Below are positions 8,105 through 15,931 of a stretch of DNA of 39,798 bases, piece by piece (within the stretch, counting starts at the first letter, position 1; each line of letters starts with the position of its first letter). Source of the DNA: Alphaproteobacteria bacterium (lineage in GTDB: Bacteria; Pseudomonadota; Alphaproteobacteria; JAEULC01); NCBI GenBank assembly GCA_020851015.1, contig JADZDN010000196.1, forward strand, positions 1 through 39,798, in the 5' to 3' direction. A program made the translations under genes and the position numbers. Below the pieces are notes generated by a model that saw only the letters and a program-made list of their open reading frames with translations, did not search any database and was not told the DNA's origin.

Positions 8105-9649
8105 ATGAAGAAGACCATCATCGGCCTGATCGCCGCGCTGGCGGCCGCGGCGGCGCCCGCCATGGCGGGCGCCCAGGGCAAATACGTCCACGCCAACAAC
8201 AGCGGTTACGACAACCTTGACCCGCACGCGATCTACGACGTCGGTCGCGCGGCCTCGCGGATCAACTTCTACGACGGGCTGTATCGCTGGGTCGACAATC
8301 CGCCCAAGCTGATCCCCTGGCTGGCCGAGAGCAATACGGCGTCGGCTGATGGCAAGACGTGGACCTTCAAGCTCAAGCAAGGCGTGAAGTTCCACGACGG
8401 CAGCGAGATGACCTCGGCCGACGTGCTCTATTCGATCGAGCGGATGCTGGCGACCAAGAAAGGCGCGTCGTCGCTGTTCATGCCGATCATCGATCCCGGC
8501 TCCACCAAGGCGCCGGACAAGTACACGGTGGTCTTCAACCTGAAAGAGGCCTCCGCCATCTTCCTGGCGACCGTGCCGGAGATCCTGATCGTCAATGCCA
8601 AGCTGGTGAAGGCGAACGAGAAGGACGGCGACTGGGGCCAGGCGTGGCTGGCCAAGAACGTCGCCAGCACCGGGTCCTACAAGCTCAAGCGCTACGATCC
8701 CGCGATCGGCTTCGTCGGCGAGCGGTTCAAGGAACACTTCGCCGGCTGGGGCCCGAAGGCCTTCGACGAGATCGAGTTCCGCACGGTGCTGGAGACCAAC
8801 ACCCGCGTGCAGGGCCTCATCAAGGGCGATTTCCAGGGCACCGACGGCTACCTGCCCTACGACCAGATCCTGCGCCTGAAGCAGGAAAAGAACGTGCAGA
8901 TCCTCGAGCAGGAATCGATGCGCGTCTTCTACTTCTCGGTCCATAACGGCCGCCCGCCGCTGAACGACGTGCATTTCCGCCGCGCGCTCGCCTATGCCTT
9001 CGACTATGACGGCTTCATCAACGACATCCTGAAGGGCGCCGTCGCGCGCAACCCCGGCCCGAACCCGAACAACCTGTGGGGCGCGCCGAAGGACCTGAAG
9101 GGCTTCACCTTCGACCTGGAAAAGGCCAAGGCCGAGCTGGCGCAGGTCAAGGAGCCGATCCGGCCGATCACGATCGGCGCGCTCGCGGGCTTCAGCGAGA
9201 GCGAGCAGTCGGCCACCTTGCTGCAGAACGCCGCCAAGAAGGTCGGCATCGAGATCAAGATCGAATCCGCGCCCTGGCAGGTGATCCAGAGCCGCATGCA
9301 GGACCGCGAGAAGAACTACGATCTCGTCCCGCTCTGGAAAAGCACCTACTACGTCGACCCCAACAACTGGGTCGGCGAGTTGTACGGCTCGCGCTACCTG
9401 AACACGCGCAACTATTCCTACAACAATGATCCCGAGCTGGATAAGTGGATCAACGAGGCGCTGGCGACCACCGACCAGGCGAAGCGCCAGGAGCTCTACG
9501 AGAAAGCCGCGCGCAAGGTGACCGACGAGGCGATGGGCATCTTCGTCTACAACACGAAATGGTACGGACCCTACGCCGCCAACGTCCAGGGCATCCGCTT
9601 CTGCCCGATCGGCAGCGGCCAGGACATGCGCTGGGCCTCGTTCAAGTAG
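8105..9649 (+). CDS. ABC transporter substrate-binding protein, family 5 (Dpp/Opp/Nik type)
   Basis: Periplasmic binding protein of a Dpp/Opp-type importer, 514 residues. A signal peptide is clear (MKKTIIGLIAALAAAAAPAM, cut near AGA-QG). The mature part carries family 5 landmarks: NLDPHAIYD, LAESNTASADGKTWTFKLKQ (the domain signature), GVKFHDGSEMTSADVLYSIE and, later, FRRALAYAFDYDGF. AGGAGGGAG precedes the ATG. It is the first of five importer genes and is separated from the permease by a 71 bp gap holding a strong hairpin, which usually lets the binding protein be made in excess. Such proteins carry peptides, nickel, opines or glycosides; the ligand here presumably feeds the hydantoinase pair. 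Confidence 0.93.
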   Translation: MKKTIIGLIAALAAAAAPAMAGAQGKYVHANNSGYDNLDPHAIYDVGRAASRINFYDGLYRWVDNPPKLIPWLAESNTASADGKTWTFKLKQGVKFHDGSEMTSADVLYSIERMLATKKGASSLFMPIIDPGSTKAPDKYTVVFNLKEASAIFLATVPEILIVNAKLVKANEKDGDWGQAWLAKNVASTGSYKLKRYDPAIGFVGERFKEHFAGWGPKAFDEIEFRTVLETNTRVQGLIKGDFQGTDGYLPYDQILRLKQEKNVQILEQESMRVFYFSVHNGRPPLNDVHFRRALAYAFDYDGFINDILKGAVARNPGPNPNNLWGAPKDLKGFTFDLEKAKAELAQVKEPIRPITIGALAGFSESEQSATLLQNAAKKVGIEIKIESAPWQVIQSRMQDREKNYDLVPLWKSTYYVDPNNWVGELYGSRYLNTRNYSYNNDPELDKWINEALATTDQAKRQELYEKAARKVTDEAMGIFVYNTKWYGPYAANVQGIRFCPIGSGQDMRWASFK

Positions 9650-9667
9650 CCCTCTGATCGCTGGACA

Positions 9668-9700
9668 GGCGGTGGCCGCTGCGATGCGCCGGCCACCGCC
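9668..9700 (+). promoter_or_regulatory. Intercistronic stem-loop between binding-protein and permease genes
   Basis: GGCGGTGGCCG (9668-9678) pairs exactly with CGGCCACCGCC (9690-9700) around an 11-nt loop. There is no T-run after it, so it is more likely an RNA-stabilising or partial-attenuation hairpin than a full terminator. Confidence 0.6.
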
Positions 9701-9720
9701 GCATCGCCGCGAGGGTCCGC

Positions 9721-10725
9721 ATGCGCCGTCTTGAAATGGTGCTGTCGCGACTTGCCTGGTTCTTCCCGACCATGGCGGGGCTGATCGTCATCGTCTTCCT
9801 GATCTCCAACGTCATCCCGACCGACCCCGTGCGCATCGTCGCGGGCGAGAACGCGACGGCCGAGCAGGTCGCCGCGCTGCGCGTCAAGCTCGGCTACGAC
9901 AAGCCCGTCGCGGTCCAGCTCCTGAACCATTTCCGCGACGTTCTGTCCGGCAATCTGGGGGTGAGCATCTACACCCAGCGGCCGATCTCCGAGGACCTTG
10001 CCAAGCGCCTGCCCGCCACGCTGGAGCTGTCGATCACCGCCCTCACCCTGGCGATCCTGCTGGGCATTCCGCTCGGCGTCGTGTCGGCGCTGCGGCGCAA
10101 TGCCTGGATCGACCACCTGCTCCGCGTCCTCAGCGTCTCGGGTCTCGCCATCGCTGCCTTCTGGCTGGCGATGGAATTGCAGTTCCTGTTCTCGATGAAG
10201 CTGCGCCTGGCGCCGCTCAACGGCCGCATCGACGGTTTCGGGCCGGAGCCCTATACCGGCTTCTACGTGCTCGATTCCCTGATCGGCCGCGATTGGGAGT
10301 CGCTGCGGAGCGCATTGTCGCATCTGGCGCTTCCCGCGCTGACCCTGGCCTTGCCCGCCGCCGCCACGATCCTGCGCTTCGCGCGCGCCGGCGTGCTCGA
10401 GGTCATCAACAGCAACCACGTGCTTTACCAGCGCGCGATGGGCGTCCCGCCCAGGCTGATCGTGTGGAAATACGTGCTGCGCAACGCGCTGATCTCGACC
10501 GTTACCCAGATCGGCCTGATCTTCGGCGTGCTGCTGACCAACGCCGTGGTGATCGAGACCGTGTTCGACTGGCCGGGCCTCGGCAGCTTCGCGGTGCAGT
10601 CGATCCTGCAATCCGACCACAAGGCGATCATCGGCTTCACCATCTGGACCGGCGGCCTGATCGTCGTGGTCAACCTGCTGGTCGACTTGCTGCATTCGGT
10701 CATCGATCCGCGGGGCGCGCGATGA
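9721..10725 (+). CDS. ABC transporter permease, DppB/OppB type
   Basis: Inner-membrane permease of the Dpp/Opp importer, 334 residues, with about six membrane spans. The first span is AGLIVIVFLISNVIP near residue 20, and the ADEN-like loop motif GENATAEQVAALRVKLGYDK follows, as usual for DppB. The cytoplasmic EAA-like loop that contacts the ATPases includes LYQRAMGVPPRLIVWKYVLR. A GAGGG site lies before the ATG. The stop codon overlaps the next start (ATGA), showing translational coupling to the second permease. Confidence 0.93.
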   Translation: MRRLEMVLSRLAWFFPTMAGLIVIVFLISNVIPTDPVRIVAGENATAEQVAALRVKLGYDKPVAVQLLNHFRDVLSGNLGVSIYTQRPISEDLAKRLPATLELSITALTLAILLGIPLGVVSALRRNAWIDHLLRVLSVSGLAIAAFWLAMELQFLFSMKLRLAPLNGRIDGFGPEPYTGFYVLDSLIGRDWESLRSALSHLALPALTLALPAAATILRFARAGVLEVINSNHVLYQRAMGVPPRLIVWKYVLRNALISTVTQIGLIFGVLLTNAVVIETVFDWPGLGSFAVQSILQSDHKAIIGFTIWTGGLIVVVNLLVDLLHSVIDPRGAR

Positions 10726-11588
10726 GCGGATCGTGGCGCCGCACGGCTGCCCGCTTCCTCGGCGACCGCGCCGCGCTGCTGGGCGCCAGCCTGATCCTGC
10801 TTCTGATACTGGCCGCCGTCTTCGCGCCGATCCTGTCGCCCTTCCCGGCGGACGTGGCGGAATTCCACACCGCCAACCGGCTGCGCCCGCCGGACGGCAT
10901 GAACTGGCTGGGCACGGACCGGATGGGCAGCGACCTGCTGAGCCGCATCCTGTTCGGCGCGCGCATTACCATCTCGATCGCGCTGATCGCGGTGGGCAGC
11001 GCGGTCCTGCTGGGCGTGCCGGTCGGGCTGGTCGCCGGCTACTACGGCGGCTGGCCCAGCGATCTTCTGATGCGCGTCTCCGACATCTTCCTGGCCGTGC
11101 CGCAGATCGTGCTTGCGATCGCCATCGCCCAGACCCTGGGACCGTCGATCGAGAACGTGATCCTGGCGCTCAGCATCACCTACTGGCCGTTCTGGGCGCG
11201 GCTGGTCTATGCCGAGACGCGCTCGGTCAAGAACGAGGTGTTCGTCGAATCGGCCATCGCGCTGGGCGCTTCCTCCGCGCGGGTCATGGCGATGCACATC
11301 CTGCCCAACATCGCGTCGGCGATCATCGTACGGACCTCGATCGGCATGGGCGCGACGATCCTGACCGCGGCCGCGCTGGGCTTCCTGGGGCTCGGCGCCC
11401 CGCCGCCCGCGCCGGAATGGGGCCGGATGATCGCGGAGTCGCGCGAATTCCTGCCCGAGGCATGGTGGTACGCGACCGCGCCGGGCATCGCCATCTTCAT
11501 GGTCGTGATGGGATTCAACCTGCTGGGCGACGGGCTGCGCGACATACTGGACCCGCGCATCCGCCGGGCGGTGGGCCGCCATGCCTGA
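10722..11588 (+). CDS. ABC transporter permease, DppC/OppC type
   Basis: Second inner-membrane permease of the importer, 288 residues. I chose the ATG at 10722 that overlaps the previous stop. The N-terminal span (ALLGASLILLLILAAVFAPIL) is followed by the periplasmic LGTDRMGSDLLSRILFGAR motif, a signature of DppC-type subunits. The EAA loop reads ESAIALGASSARVMAMHILP. It overlaps the downstream ATPase by 8 bp. With the preceding subunit it forms the transmembrane channel. Confidence 0.93.
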   Translation: MSGSWRRTAARFLGDRAALLGASLILLLILAAVFAPILSPFPADVAEFHTANRLRPPDGMNWLGTDRMGSDLLSRILFGARITISIALIAVGSAVLLGVPVGLVAGYYGGWPSDLLMRVSDIFLAVPQIVLAIAIAQTLGPSIENVILALSITYWPFWARLVYAETRSVKNEVFVESAIALGASSARVMAMHILPNIASAIIVRTSIGMGATILTAAALGFLGLGAPPPAPEWGRMIAESREFLPEAWWYATAPGIAIFMVVMGFNLLGDGLRDILDPRIRRAVGRHA

Positions 11589-12576
11589 GCTGCTGGCGGT
11601 CGAGGACCTGTCGCTCGGCTTCCGCACGGATGCCGGCCTCGCCCGCGTGCTCGACGGGGTCAACCTGGCGATCCAGCCGGGGCAGATCATGGGGCTTGTG
11701 GGCGAAAGCGGCTGCGGCAAGACCACGCTCGCCCGCGCCATCCTCGGCATCCTGCCGCGTCACGCCGCCCGGATCGAGCACGGCCTGATCCGCTTCGAAG
11801 GAGCCGACCTGCTGTCGACCGACGATGCGACCCTGAACGAGGGCGTGCGCGGCAAGGCGATCACCTTCATCCCGCAGGACCCTTTCACCTCGTTCAATCC
11901 GGTCTTCCCGATCGGCACGCAGATGATGGAGATCATGCGCTGGAAGTCGCCGCGCCGCGCGCAGGACGGCGGCGGCAACACGCGCGCCCGCCGCGCGGCC
12001 GACCGCGACGCCGTGCTGGCGATGCTCGACGCCGTGCAGCTTCCGCAACCTCGCCAGGTGCTGGAGAAGTATCCCCACGAAGTCTCGGGCGGCCAGCGCC
12101 AGCGCCTGATGATCGCCATGGCCCTGCTGCCCGAGCCGCGGCTGGTGATCGCCGACGAGCCCACCACGGCGCTCGACGTGACCATCCAGGCGCAAATCCT
12201 GAAGCTGCTGCGGCGCCTGGCGACCGAGCGCGGCGTGGCCGTGCTGCTGACCACGCACGACCTCGGCACGGCCTACGAGATCTGCGACGCCATCACCGTG
12301 ATGTATGCCGGCCAGGAGGTCGAGGCGGCGCCTACCGACGCCTTCTTCCGCCGCCCGGCGCATCCCTATACCGCGCGGCTGCTGGCGAGTCTGCCGCGCG
12401 CCGACGGCAAGGTGCTGGGCATCCCGGGCGAGGTGCCGAACCTGCTGGCGCCGCCCGGGGGCTGCCGGTTCCACCCCCGCTGCGACCGCGCCGAGCCCGC
12501 GTGCAGCCGGTCCCGCCCGCCCGTCACCCTGCCCGGCCAAGGCCACGCCGTGCGCTGCTACCACCCGCAGGCGTGA
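11581..12576 (+). CDS. ABC transporter ATP-binding protein, DppD/OppD type
   Basis: First of two ATPases that power the importer, 331 residues. Visible motifs are Walker A GESGCGKTT (near 42), the Q-loop FIPQDPFTS, signature VSGGQRQR, Walker B VIADEPTTALD and the switch histidine in LLTTHD. The C-terminus has the oligopeptide-transporter extension GGCRFHPRCDRAEPAC with its conserved cysteines, which in related ATPases can hold an iron-sulfur cluster. It overlaps the permease by 8 bp and is followed after 5 bp by its partner ATPase. Confidence 0.94.
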   Translation: MPELLAVEDLSLGFRTDAGLARVLDGVNLAIQPGQIMGLVGESGCGKTTLARAILGILPRHAARIEHGLIRFEGADLLSTDDATLNEGVRGKAITFIPQDPFTSFNPVFPIGTQMMEIMRWKSPRRAQDGGGNTRARRAADRDAVLAMLDAVQLPQPRQVLEKYPHEVSGGQRQRLMIAMALLPEPRLVIADEPTTALDVTIQAQILKLLRRLATERGVAVLLTTHDLGTAYEICDAITVMYAGQEVEAAPTDAFFRRPAHPYTARLLASLPRADGKVLGIPGEVPNLLAPPGGCRFHPRCDRAEPACSRSRPPVTLPGQGHAVRCYHPQA

Positions 12577-12581
12577 GCGCG

Positions 12582-13541
12582 ATGGACCCGATCCTCAGCG
12601 TGCGGGACCTGCGCCGCTACTTCCCGATCCGCGGGCCCTTCAACCGGCGGCTGGGATGGATCAAGGCGCTGGACGACGTGTCCTTCGACCTTATGCCGGG
12701 CGAGATCCTGGGCCTGGTGGGCGAGAGCGGCTGCGGCAAGTCCACGCTGGGCAAGACGCTAATGGGCATCCACCAGCCCGATTCCGGCAGCATAAGGTTC
12801 GAGGGCGCGGAGATCGCCGGCGTGGCCCCGCGCAAGAATCGCCACCTCCGGCGGCACTTGCAATACGCCTACCAGGATCCCGGCACCTCGCTCGACCCGC
12901 GCTGGAAGATCGGCTCGTCGCTGCACGAGCCGCTGATCATCCACACCGACCTCTCGGCCGAGGCGCGCGACAAGCGGGTGCGCGAGATCATGGGCGCGGT
13001 CGGCCTGCCCGCGACGCATCTCGACCTCTACCCGCACGAGATCAGCGGCGGCCAGCAGCGCCGCGTCGGCCTGGCGCGCATCCTGACCCTGCAGCCCAAG
13101 GTCGTGATCCTGGACGAGCCGACCTCGGGCCTCGACGTGTCGGTGCAGGCGACCGTGCTCAATCTGTTCAGCGAGCTGCAGCGGCGGTTCAGCCTGACCT
13201 ACATCTTCATCAGCCACGACCTGGCCGTCGTGCGGATGATGTGCCGCCGCGTGGCGGTCATGTATCTCGGCCGTATCGTCGAGACCGGGCCGGTCGATGC
13301 CATCTTCGACCGGCCGCGGCACCCCTACACGCGCTCCTTGCTGGCCGCGATTCCCCGGATCGGCGGGGCGCGCGTCACGCAGGATTTCTGGCTCGATGGC
13401 GAGCCGCCCGACCCCGGCAACCTGCCCTCGGGCTGCCGCTTCCGCACCCGCTGCCCCAAGGCCCAGGCGATCTGCGCCGAGGAGGAGCCGGGTCTCCGCG
13501 CCGTCGACGGCCAGGAAGCGGCCTGTCACTTTCCCGCGTAA
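12582..13541 (+). CDS. ABC transporter ATP-binding protein, DppF/OppF type
   Basis: Second ATPase of the Dpp-type importer, 319 residues, expected to pair with the preceding ATPase. The ATG at 12582 gives the normal N-terminus (MDPILSVRDLRRYFPIRG). Motifs are Walker A GESGCGKST, Q-loop YAYQDPGTSLDPR, signature ISGGQQRR, Walker B VILDEPTSGLD and the H-loop FISHDLAVV; the tail SGCRFRTRCPKAQAIC is the oligopeptide-family extension. It is the last gene of the rightward operon and is followed directly by a strong GC-rich hairpin. Confidence 0.94.
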   Translation: MDPILSVRDLRRYFPIRGPFNRRLGWIKALDDVSFDLMPGEILGLVGESGCGKSTLGKTLMGIHQPDSGSIRFEGAEIAGVAPRKNRHLRRHLQYAYQDPGTSLDPRWKIGSSLHEPLIIHTDLSAEARDKRVREIMGAVGLPATHLDLYPHEISGGQQRRVGLARILTLQPKVVILDEPTSGLDVSVQATVLNLFSELQRRFSLTYIFISHDLAVVRMMCRRVAVMYLGRIVETGPVDAIFDRPRHPYTRSLLAAIPRIGGARVTQDFWLDGEPPDPGNLPSGCRFRTRCPKAQAICAEEEPGLRAVDGQEAACHFPA

Positions 13542-13546
13542 GGTGG

Positions 13547-13571
13547 CCCCCCTCCCGTCAAGGGAGGGGGG
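13547..13571. terminator. GC-rich hairpin between convergent genes, probable terminator
   Basis: CCCCCCTCCC (13547-13556) and GGGAGGGGGG (13562-13571) form an exact 10-bp stem with a 5-nt loop, 6 bp after the last importer gene and 20 bp before the convergent gene's stop. No U-tract follows, so termination strength is uncertain. It may also be one copy of a dispersed intergenic palindrome, which a single window cannot show. Confidence 0.55.
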
Positions 13572-13590
13572 ACCTAAAGAAGCGGTGAAT

Positions 13591-14007
13591 CTACTCCACC
13601 GCGTTCCTGATCAGATAGACGGCGACATCCGCCGGCTTGACCTTCTCGATCTTCATCTCGCCGGTGCCCAGCGCCTGCTGCACCAGCAGGGAATTGCCGA
13701 CATTCTCGAGCTTGATCTTGAAAATGCCCCGCGCGCCGCGCAGCTTCGGGTAGAAGTTGGGATCGATGGGCTTCTCGCGGGCGGACAGGCGGGCGACCGC
13801 CTGCTCCTCCTCGATCGCATCCTCGAGCTTCTGGAGCTTCACCATTTTCCAGTCGGTCTGGCCGGCCACGCGATCGGCGTTCAGCCGGGCCTCGATTTCG
13901 GCCGCCTTCCCTTCGCCGATCCCCAGCTTGTAGACATGCTTGCCGAGCCCGACCTCGGCGCCCCATTTCTGCAGGGCCTGGCTCCTGGCCACGTAGATCA
14001 CCGGCAT
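13591..14007 (-). CDS. Small protein of unknown function
   Basis: A 138-residue soluble protein I cannot assign. Start ATG at 14005-14007 is preceded by GGGGAGGGG, a strong ribosome binding site, and by a perfect TATAAT at 14045-14040, so it is very likely expressed on its own. The N-terminal half has an IYVARS strand, then HVYKLGIGEG, a conserved-looking RLN and a later EEEQAVARL helix. That order is faintly reminiscent of the GIY-YIG/T5orf172 nuclease fold (IY...KxG...R...E...N), but the match is weak and I would not name it so. The C-terminus (KPADVAVYLIRNAVE) looks compact and well ordered. There is no signal peptide or membrane span. It follows the glycosyltransferases on the same strand, but its own promoter argues against a shared role. 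Confidence 0.72.
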   Translation of the reverse strand: MPVIYVARSQALQKWGAEVGLGKHVYKLGIGEGKAAEIEARLNADRVAGQTDWKMVKLQKLEDAIEEEQAVARLSAREKPIDPNFYPKLRGARGIFKIKLENVGNSLLVQQALGTGEMKIEKVKPADVAVYLIRNAVE

Positions 14008-14039
14008 CGTGCGATCCCCTCCCCGGCTTCGCTGCCGGC

Positions 14040-14045
14040 ATTATA
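14040..14045 (-). promoter_or_regulatory. Perfect -10 box before the small unknown gene
   Basis: Reading the minus strand, TATAAT sits at 14045-14040, 32 nt before the ATG at 14007, with GGGGAGGGG between them. No good -35 is visible at 16-18 bp, so an extended or activated promoter is possible. Confidence 0.4.
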
Positions 14046-14079
14046 GGGGCAGTACGGCCCGTCGGGCAGACGAAGCGTA

Positions 14080-14928
14080 TCAGCCCGCCTTTTTTGCCAT
14101 CTGGACGAAGACGCGGCTTTCGTCGCGCACGATCCGGCGACGGCGCTCCAGTTCGGCCGGGGCGGAAACTGCGCGCATCGCCGCGCTGTGCGGCGCGATA
14201 GTATGCTGGTAGACGCTCTTCAGGTTGTTCTGGATCTCGATGAAGCGGCCGCTGCCCTTGGCATCGAAGAACATGTCGGTGCGGTTGAAGCCGGCGCGCG
14301 CGGCGCGCGCGGAATAGTCGATGTGCCAGTCGCCGCGGATCGGGAAATTCGACTCGTCGATGTCGCCGACGGACTTGAGCAGCCGCGGCGTGAAGGTGAA
14401 CAGGCATCCCATGCAGTTGTAGACGTCGGTATAGGCGGCGCAGGCGCCCGAGGGATCGACCGCGAGCGGCTGGTTCGCCACCAGCGGCTTTGCCGGCCGG
14501 CGCTCGGCGTTGAACAGGCGCAGGTTCAGGTGGCAGAGATGCTCGTAGCCGCTCTTGCGCACCGCCTCGATGTAGAGATCGTCCCAGCCGCGCTGGCGGA
14601 ACACCAGGTCGTCGTCGATCTTGAACCCGATGGCGAAATCCAGCCGTCGGCACAGCGCGAAGATCGCGTTGGTCTGTCCGCCGGCGCCGCGGCGTGAATT
14701 GCGCAGGACATGGCAGTCCACCGGCAGGCCGGGGTTCTCCAGATAGTCGAGCGTCCCGTCGGTCGAGCCGTCGTCGGCGATCACGACCAGCCAGCGATAG
14801 GCGGGGTTGCGCGTCGCGGCCCAGGAATCCAGGCATTCGCGCAGGTAGTCGCGCCGGTTGTAGGTGGTGACCGCCAGGATCACCAGGCGGCCGCCGACCG
14901 CGAACGGCGCCCTCGCCCCGCGCGTCAT
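14080..14928 (-). CDS. Glycosyltransferase family 2 protein
   Basis: GT-A fold sugar transferase, 282 residues, with no membrane span. The first strand (VILAVTTYNR, 16-25) and DDGSTDGT (52-59) form the nucleotide-sugar site, and FKIDDD (102-107) supplies the metal-binding acidic motif. The rest (NCMGCLFTFTP, FPIRGDWHIDYSARA, and the tail AELERRRR..RDESRVFV) closely parallels the second GT2 module of the large protein at 15932-19588, so the two are paralogous pieces. Its ATG overlaps the stop of the upstream transferase gene (ATGA). Sugar donor and acceptor are unknown; the setting suggests surface polysaccharide or glycan decoration. Confidence 0.88.
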   Translation of the reverse strand: MTRGARAPFAVGGRLVILAVTTYNRRDYLRECLDSWAATRNPAYRWLVVIADDGSTDGTLDYLENPGLPVDCHVLRNSRRGAGGQTNAIFALCRRLDFAIGFKIDDDLVFRQRGWDDLYIEAVRKSGYEHLCHLNLRLFNAERRPAKPLVANQPLAVDPSGACAAYTDVYNCMGCLFTFTPRLLKSVGDIDESNFPIRGDWHIDYSARAARAGFNRTDMFFDAKGSGRFIEIQNNLKSVYQHTIAPHSAAMRAVSAPAELERRRRIVRDESRVFVQMAKKAG

Positions 14929-15863
14929 CGCCGCTCCAGCACGGTCGGAACCGGGGGCGGCGGGCCGGGGGCGAGCCGGTCGCGGCTATTGGCCGCCGAC
15001 GCGGCCTGCGCCGCAAAGATCGCCGCCAGCACCAGGCCCAGCCGGCCCGCCGTTCGCGCGCTGGGCGTGACCAGGCGATGCAGCCAGTCGACGAGGCCGC
15101 GCCACCGTCGCCCCCGCGCGCGCCGCGGCTTGACCGCCAGCACGGCGTCGCGGATCAGGCGGTGATGCTTCAGCTCCAGCCGTTCCAGGGCCGTGCGCGA
15201 CGCGGATTCCGCCGGTGTTGCCGCCGGATCGGCGTGCCAGGACTTCTCCCAGAAATGCACCGCCGTCGTCTCGGGTTTGATCGCCGCCAGCGTGAATTCC
15301 TCCCGCCAGGAATAGGGATAGAACACGGGCCGCGGGTAGATGCGGACGTCGCCGACGCTTACGCCCCGGTCGTCGTACCGCGCCAAGCCCTTCTCGATCA
15401 GCAGGCGCGTCACCAAGCGGGGCGAGGAGAAATTAGCCGGCTCCGAGCCGTCGAACGCTTCCAGCAGACGTTGTCGGCACAGCTCCACGAACCAGTGACC
15501 AGGCTCGGCGCCGAACACCGCGTTGTTGATCCAGTCGTTCTCCTGCGCCTCGACCTGAAAGCCCAGGAAGCACCCGTTGCGCAGCATCGGCGCCAGCGGC
15601 CGGCGCAGCATGATGTCGGTGTCCAGATAGACCCCGCCATGCGCCAGGAGCTTGACCAGGCGCAGGTAGTTTGACGCGTTTGCCCAGTTGCCCAGCGCGC
15701 GGCAGCGGGCCAGGTAGGGATGCTCGAACGAAACGGTGTCGTCGGTCCAGCCGCGTATCTCGAAATCGGGACAGAAGCGTCGCCAGGTCTCGATGTTGAT
15801 CCGCGTCTTCTCCGGCAAGGGCCGCCCGCCGACCCAGACATAGTGCAGGATGCGAGGGATCAT
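14925..15863 (-). CDS. DXD-containing glycosyltransferase (Gly_transf_sug/OCH1-like)
   Basis: Sugar transferase of 312 residues in the family that groups OCH1-like mannosyltransferases and capsular sugar transferases. It begins IPRILHYVWVGG, the usual first strand, and carries the DXD motif as GGVYLDTDIM (D81 and D83), with the NASNYLRLVKLLAHGG helix before it. Near the C-terminus (about 283-300) a short hydrophobic segment, LGLVLAAIFAAQAASA, is followed by a proline-rich tail and may anchor the enzyme to the membrane, which is unusual for the family. The gene sits 68 bp after the large fusion gene and overlaps the GT2 gene, so the three are probably one unit. Confidence 0.85.
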   Translation of the reverse strand: MIPRILHYVWVGGRPLPEKTRINIETWRRFCPDFEIRGWTDDTVSFEHPYLARCRALGNWANASNYLRLVKLLAHGGVYLDTDIMLRRPLAPMLRNGCFLGFQVEAQENDWINNAVFGAEPGHWFVELCRQRLLEAFDGSEPANFSSPRLVTRLLIEKGLARYDDRGVSVGDVRIYPRPVFYPYSWREEFTLAAIKPETTAVHFWEKSWHADPAATPAESASRTALERLELKHHRLIRDAVLAVKPRRARGRRWRGLVDWLHRLVTPSARTAGRLGLVLAAIFAAQAASAANSRDRLAPGPPPPVPTVLERR

Positions 15864-15931
15864 GGCTGCCTCCCTTGCCGCATGGGCTCAGGCTTGCAGG
15901 GGCGGCGGCCGGCCCCGCCCCGGATGCCGGG

